Assembly (NCBI GenBank): GCA_017548245.1 | Contig: JAFYMU010000015.1 | Span: 1-9,787 of the forward strand | Reading direction: 5' to 3' | DNA: 9,787 nt | Origin: Kiritimatiellia bacterium | GTDB taxonomy: Bacteria > Verrucomicrobiota > Kiritimatiellia > RFP12 > DVOR01 | Made by a program: the position numbers and the translations under genes | Part shown: positions 5,469-9,787 of the stretch, one piece after another | Layout: each line of letters begins with the position of its first letter | Position numbering within the stretch: position 1 is the stretch's first letter | Notes under the pieces: generated by a model | The model's input: the letters and a program-made list of their open reading frames with translations, nothing else | Databases searched by the model: none | Told to the model about the DNA's origin: nothing

Positions 5469-8400
5469 ATGAATTTGCTCAAGTTATTTTTCGGAACCAA
5501 GAATCAGCGTGATATCAAGCGAATTATGCCGTTGGTGCATAAGGTCAATGCGTTAGAAGAACAGTATCAGAGCCTTTCGGAGGAGGAACTGAAGCAGAAG
5601 ACCGTTGAATTCAAGGCGCGCTTGGCACAGGGTGAAACGTTGGATGCGATTTTGCCGGAAGCCTTTGCAACGGTGAAGAATGCGTGTCGCCGTTTGGTGG
5701 GGACGACCTGCATGGTGTGCGGTCACGAGTTGACGTGGAACATGATTCCCTTTGATGTGCAGATTGTCGGCGGTATCGTGTTGCACCAGGGCAAGATTGC
5801 CGAAATGCAGACCGGTGAAGGTAAGACCTTGGTCGCCACCTTCCCCTTGTACTTGAATGCGTTGTCGGGTCAGTCGGCACACTTGGTGACGGTCAACGAT
5901 TACTTGGCACGCCGTGACGCCCAGTTCATGGGTCACTTGTTCACCTATCTCGGCTTGACGGTGGGTTGCATTCAGAACTCGATGAGCCCTGCCGAACGCC
6001 GTGCCCAGTACGCTTGCGATATTACCTACGGCACCAACAGCGAATTTGGTTTTGACTATCTCCGTGACAATGGTATGGCCACCGATCCCTCGCAGGTGGT
6101 GCAGCGCGGTCACGCCTTCGCCATCGTTGACGAAGTGGACAGCATCTTGATTGACGAAGCGCGTACCCCGTTGATTATCTCGGGTCCCTCGCAGCGCACC
6201 ACCTCGGGTGAATATGTCGCTCAGAAGCCGCGCGTGGAACGTGTCTTCCGCGAACAGACCCGCATCTGCACTCAGTTGCTCGCCGATGCTAAGCAGTTCA
6301 TCGCCCAGGGCGATAACGAAATGGCCATGCGCCGTTTGTATCAGGTTTATCACGGTACGCCGAAGAACAAGCAGTTCCAGCACTTGATTGAAGAACCCGC
6401 TGTGCGTCGTTTGCACGAACAGGTCGAAGGCATGATGCTGACCGATATGCGTAAGCGTGAAGCCCGTGAACTCAAGGAAATCTTGCTCTTTACGATTGAT
6501 GAAAAGACCCGCGAAGTGGCGTTGACCGATAAGGGCGCAGCCTTCATCTCGCCGGATGATCCGGAAATGTATGTGGTGCCTGATTTGCCGGGCCAGTTGG
6601 CGGCCTTGGATGGCGAAACGACCTTGAGCGCAGAAGAACGTTCGGCCCGTCGTCGTGAAATTCAAGAAGGCTTTGCAGCCAAGAGCGAACGTTTGCACAT
6701 CGTGGACCAGTTGTTGCGCGCTTATGCCTTGTACAACCGCGACGAAGAGTACGTGGTGCAGGATAACAAGGTGATGATCGTGGACGAATTCACGGGTCGT
6801 ATCTTGCCGGGTCGCCGTTGGAGCGAAGGCTTGCATCAGGCTGTTGAAGCGAAGGAAGGCGTGGATATCGAACGTGAAACGCAGACCTTGGCCACCATCA
6901 CGATTCAGAACTACTTCCGTCTCTACACGAAGTTGTCAGGTATGACCGGTACGGCCGAAACCGAAGCCGCTGAATTTAACGACATCTACCACTTGGACGT
7001 GGTGGCGATTCCGACGAACCGCCCTGTGCGTCGCGTGGATGGTAATGACTTGATTTACAAGACGCAGCGTGAAAAGTATCGCGCCATCATCGACGAAGTG
7101 CGCGCCGCCCACGATCGTGGTCAGCCGGTGCTCTTGGGTACGGTGACGGTTGATACCTCCGAAATCTTGAGCCGTATGTTGCGTATGGCAGGGATCCCGC
7201 ACAACGTGTTGAACGCAAAGAACCACGCTAAGGAAGCAGAAATTGTGGCTTTGGCAGGTCAGCCTGGCGCCGTGACCATCGCAACGAACATGGCTGGTCG
7301 TGGTACGGATATTAAGTTGGGCGAAGGCGTCGTATGGATGGATGAAGCCCAGATCCGCGATAAGCAGTTGACCTTGGATTCGGTGCCGAAGGGTGAACGT
7401 CGCACCTTGCGTCACCTCTTGGAAGAACGTCCCTGCGGTCTCTATGTGATTGCTTCCGAACGTCACGAGTCGCGCCGCATTGACCGTCAGTTGCGCGGTC
7501 GTTGTTCGCGTCAGGGCGACCCCGGTGCAAGCCGTTTCTACCTCTCCTTGGAAGATAACTTGATGCGCCTCTTTGGTAGTGACCGCTTGGCGGGCATGAT
7601 GACGCGTTTGGGTTTGCAAGAGGGTGAAGCCATCGAACACCGTTGGTTGAACCACACGGTTGAACGCGCTCAGCGTAAGGTGGAAGAGCAGAACTTCTCC
7701 ATCCGTAAGCGCACGTTGCAGTATGACGACGTGATGAACAAGCAGCGTTCAATCATCTACGGGTTGCGTCAGGAAATCTTGATGCAGCCCAATGCCGCGC
7801 ACGAACGCATCTTGGACGTCTTTAACGATTTGATTGTGGACCGTTGCATGGCCCTCTTGCCGTCGGCAAAGGATGCTTCGCCCGAAGCGTTGGTGGAGTG
7901 GATGGCTCACTTCCCGGTGGTGTGCTCGGTGGAAGAGTGCGCCGCATGGGCTGGTAAACCCGAGGAGGCCGCCAAGGTGCTCTTTGAACGCGTGGAAGAG
8001 GCTTATTTGGCCAAGTGCGCGGGTGAAATCCCTGAAGCATTGCCGATGTTGGAACGTATGGTCTGCTTGACGGCGATTGACGAAGAATGGCAGAAGTTCT
8101 TGGCCGCGATGGATGACTTGCGCCATAGCGTGGGCTTGCGTGGTTATGGCCAGCGTGACCCCTTGGTGGAATACAAGCGCGAAGCCTTTGAAATGTTCAC
8201 CGAGTTGATGGGCACGATTAAGGCTGGCATCGTGCGTGCGGCCTTCACCACGACGACGAATGTGGAAGCCTACTTCGCGATGCGCGAACGGATGGCGCGT
8301 CGCGCCTCTGCGGTGCACCGCGATTTGGGCGACCTGACGGCTGCCGTGGCCCCCGCACCGGTATCTCAGCCCGCGCCCCAGCCTGCACCCCAGCCGATGC

Positions 8401-8636
8401 CGCAGCAAACGTCTTTCACGGTGACCGTGCCGGGCTTCTCGAAGCCGGCGCCTGAAGCACCGGTTGCACCTGCACCGCAGACCCGCGGTGAGGGTTCCTT
8501 AGAAGCGTTGATGGAAAACATGACTGCGGCTGCCGAGTCGGCTCCTGCGCCCTATGTCAACAAGCAGAAGGTCGGTCGTAACGAACCGTGCCCCTGCGGT
8601 TCGGGCAAGAAGTTTAAGACCTGTTGCGGTCGTTAA
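5469..8636 (+). CDS. secA: Protein translocase motor ATPase SecA
   Basis: SecA binds secretory preproteins and pushes them through SecYEG at the inner membrane using ATP. Visible parts are the N-terminal NBD1 with MQTGEGKT (113-120) and Walker B VDEVDSILIDEARTP (D221/E222), the preprotein-crosslinking domain, VDEFTGRILPGRRWS (438-452), and NBD2 with TNMAGRGTDI (606-615) and RHESRRIDRQLRGRCSRQGDPG. These are followed by the helical scaffold/wing region, a proline/alanine/glutamine-rich linker (about 957-1030) and a zinc tail with C1041, C1043, C1052 and C1053. At 1055 aa it is far longer than the 901 aa of E. coli SecA. About 60 extra residues lie between 245 and 341 in the crosslinking domain, and more come from the linker. 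It is intact, with its own promoter. The zinc tail normally contacts SecB or ribosomes. Confidence 0.98.
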   Translation: MNLLKLFFGTKNQRDIKRIMPLVHKVNALEEQYQSLSEEELKQKTVEFKARLAQGETLDAILPEAFATVKNACRRLVGTTCMVCGHELTWNMIPFDVQIVGGIVLHQGKIAEMQTGEGKTLVATFPLYLNALSGQSAHLVTVNDYLARRDAQFMGHLFTYLGLTVGCIQNSMSPAERRAQYACDITYGTNSEFGFDYLRDNGMATDPSQVVQRGHAFAIVDEVDSILIDEARTPLIISGPSQRTTSGEYVAQKPRVERVFREQTRICTQLLADAKQFIAQGDNEMAMRRLYQVYHGTPKNKQFQHLIEEPAVRRLHEQVEGMMLTDMRKREARELKEILLFTIDEKTREVALTDKGAAFISPDDPEMYVVPDLPGQLAALDGETTLSAEERSARRREIQEGFAAKSERLHIVDQLLRAYALYNRDEEYVVQDNKVMIVDEFTGRILPGRRWSEGLHQAVEAKEGVDIERETQTLATITIQNYFRLYTKLSGMTGTAETEAAEFNDIYHLDVVAIPTNRPVRRVDGNDLIYKTQREKYRAIIDEVRAAHDRGQPVLLGTVTVDTSEILSRMLRMAGIPHNVLNAKNHAKEAEIVALAGQPGAVTIATNMAGRGTDIKLGEGVVWMDEAQIRDKQLTLDSVPKGERRTLRHLLEERPCGLYVIASERHESRRIDRQLRGRCSRQGDPGASRFYLSLEDNLMRLFGSDRLAGMMTRLGLQEGEAIEHRWLNHTVERAQRKVEEQNFSIRKRTLQYDDVMNKQRSIIYGLRQEILMQPNAAHERILDVFNDLIVDRCMALLPSAKDASPEALVEWMAHFPVVCSVEECAAWAGKPEEAAKVLFERVEEAYLAKCAGEIPEALPMLERMVCLTAIDEEWQKFLAAMDDLRHSVGLRGYGQRDPLVEYKREAFEMFTELMGTIKAGIVRAAFTTTTNVEAYFAMRERMARRASAVHRDLGDLTAAVAPAPVSQPAPQPAPQPMPQQTSFTVTVPGFSKPAPEAPVAPAPQTRGEGSLEALMENMTAAAESAPAPYVNKQKVGRNEPCPCGSGKKFKTCCGR

Positions 8637-8656
8637 TTCAGACGTAGAGACAGTGC

Positions 8657-9787
8657 ATGAAAGTAAAAACTGATAATGGACTCGCCGTTGGGCAACACTC
8701 CTTCGTGTTGTTTGTGTCGATTGTCTTTTCGGTTGTGATGCATTTTTCGTTGATGTACTTTTGCGGAGACGTCGGCGTTCGTACCACAGCGGTTGAAAAG
8801 CGCGCACACATCACCCCGGAGACCTTGCCCCCGGTTCGCATTGAGACCTTTTTGCAGAAGACGGAACTCTTGCAGGCTTCTTCCGAACAAGCCCCTGATA
8901 TGGCCGTGGAAGCAGAAATGGCCGCAGAAACGTTGCCTGAAAAGGTGAAGGATGTGGCGGTGCCCTTGCCGGCATTGCCCTCGATCCCGAAGGCCGAGTT
9001 GGCACCGTTGGAAAAACAGTTCTTGCCGCCTGAAGCGCCTGAAGCGCCGATGAGCGATGCCTTGGTGCGTCAAGAGGTGGCGATGATTCCGGAAACGGAG
9101 ATGTTGCGCGAGATCAATCCCGATCCGAAGTGGATCGTGGACCAAACGATTACGCGTGTGCCCGATGCCCCTGACTTGGCCTCTTCGGTGGAAATGTCGG
9201 AGGTCTTGACCCTCGGTGCGATGGGTGGCATGCCTTCATTGCCGCCGATTGCGGAAGAGGTCTCGTTGAGCGCCTTGGCAGAATTGGCAACGGCAGAGGC
9301 CGCAGCGCCTGAGACCGCGAGTGAGTTGCCGCAGATGGTTGATGTCGCCGTGGAACAGGTGGACGCCTTGACGACGGCTGCCTTGGATGCCACGGTGCGT
9401 GAAGTGGTTCCGGAATTGGAATTCCAGGCCATCGATAACCGTTTGTCCTTGGCTTTGACGACCTATGAAACGGCGAAGGATCCGGCCTACACCTACTTCC
9501 GTTTGGCCATTGTGCGTCGCCCGGATAGCCCGTTGCCGATTATGGGCAAGGATGTGATCTTCATTCAGGATATTTCGGGTTCGATTGGTAAAAAGCGTTT
9601 GGAACATAGTAAAGAAGCAATGAAGGCCGCGCTCTATCGTACCTTGCGTGTGGGCGACCGCTTCAACGTCTTTGCCTTCCGCGATGTGACCTTGACGCCC
9701 TCGGGCACGTGGATGACCTTCGATCCGACGACCTATGAAAAGGCAAAGATCTTTGTGGACTCCTTGCGCGCGTTGGGTAACACGGAC
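8657..9787 (+). CDS. Membrane-anchored vWA-domain protein (3' end outside window)
   Basis: At least 377 residues are encoded and the frame is still open at the window edge. Residues 1-13 are polar, 14-37 (starting HSFVLFVSIVFSVVMHFS) form one hydrophobic segment that reads as an uncleaved signal anchor, and about 45-260 is rich in Pro, Glu, Ala and Leu with few aromatic residues (for example PPEAPEAPM), likely an extended periplasmic linker. A von Willebrand A domain begins near 297: KDVIFIQDISGSIG has the MIDAS residues D305, S307 and S309, and GNTD (374-377) supplies the second-loop Thr376. Such domains bind metal and mediate protein contacts. The gene begins 20 nt after secA and probably shares its transcript. 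The upstream ribosome site is weak (GAGAC region), but the start is favoured because it includes the whole membrane segment. The specific function is unknown. Confidence 0.85.
   Translation, partial: MKVKTDNGLAVGQHSFVLFVSIVFSVVMHFSLMYFCGDVGVRTTAVEKRAHITPETLPPVRIETFLQKTELLQASSEQAPDMAVEAEMAAETLPEKVKDVAVPLPALPSIPKAELAPLEKQFLPPEAPEAPMSDALVRQEVAMIPETEMLREINPDPKWIVDQTITRVPDAPDLASSVEMSEVLTLGAMGGMPSLPPIAEEVSLSALAELATAEAAAPETASELPQMVDVAVEQVDALTTAALDATVREVVPELEFQAIDNRLSLALTTYETAKDPAYTYFRLAIVRRPDSPLPIMGKDVIFIQDISGSIGKKRLEHSKEAMKAALYRTLRVGDRFNVFAFRDVTLTPSGTWMTFDPTTYEKAKIFVDSLRALGNTD

Noticed and set aside
5553..6836. 427-codon open frame on the - strand opposite secA
   Set aside because: It lies wholly inside a clear secA gene and its Arg/His/Gln-rich product is typical of an antisense shadow.
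8633..9145. Open frame on the - strand opposite the start of the vWA gene
   Set aside because: The + strand frame has a signal anchor and a vWA motif; the - strand product has no recognisable features.

Overview
The window looks like a bacterial chromosome segment with every recognisable gene on the + strand. The gene set (riboflavin synthesis, NusB, dihydroorotate dehydrogenase, SecA) is housekeeping. I cannot name the species. A Verrucomicrobiota/Kiritimatiellota-type (PVC) bacterium is my best guess. It rests on the ribBA-ribH-nusB order, an unusually long SecA (1055 aa) with an enlarged preprotein-crosslinking domain, a GRCSRQGDPG variant in SecA helicase motif VI and a C-terminal zinc-binding tail, plus a membrane-anchored vWA protein next door. 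Leucine is mostly encoded by TTG.

Region 1 (1-398) has no convincing gene. It holds a 57-bp imperfect palindrome built from two 20-bp direct repeats (47-103), a hairpin that could be a terminator (120-144), a heptamer tandem array (253-311), and an extended -10 promoter (383-391).

Region 2 (399-5290) starts with an FMN riboswitch whose P1 helix begins at the predicted transcription start, followed by a hairpin that covers a GGAG. Five closely spaced genes follow: ribBA, ribH, nusB, pyrD, and a gene for a compact NERD nuclease-SF1 helicase fusion. Gaps are 12-40 nt with no obvious terminator, so they are probably one transcription unit. RibBA makes both precursors of lumazine and RibH joins them. 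PyrD is an FMN enzyme, so an FMN sensor may govern both a cofactor pathway and a cofactor user. The NERD-helicase gene is the outsider: its function is nucleic-acid processing and its glutamine codons differ sharply from its neighbours.

Region 3 (5291-5468) is an intergenic break with hairpins and a second extended -10 promoter identical over TGCTATAAT to the first.

Region 4 (5469-9787) holds secA and, 20 nt later, a gene running off the window end for a membrane-anchored protein with a proline/glutamate/alanine-rich stretch and a vWA domain with a MIDAS motif.

The most unusual items are the NERD-SF1 helicase inside the riboflavin/pyrimidine operon, the palindromic repeat array at the left edge, and the FMN-riboswitch/pyrD linkage. 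I see no CRISPR array, insertion sequence, rRNA or tRNA.
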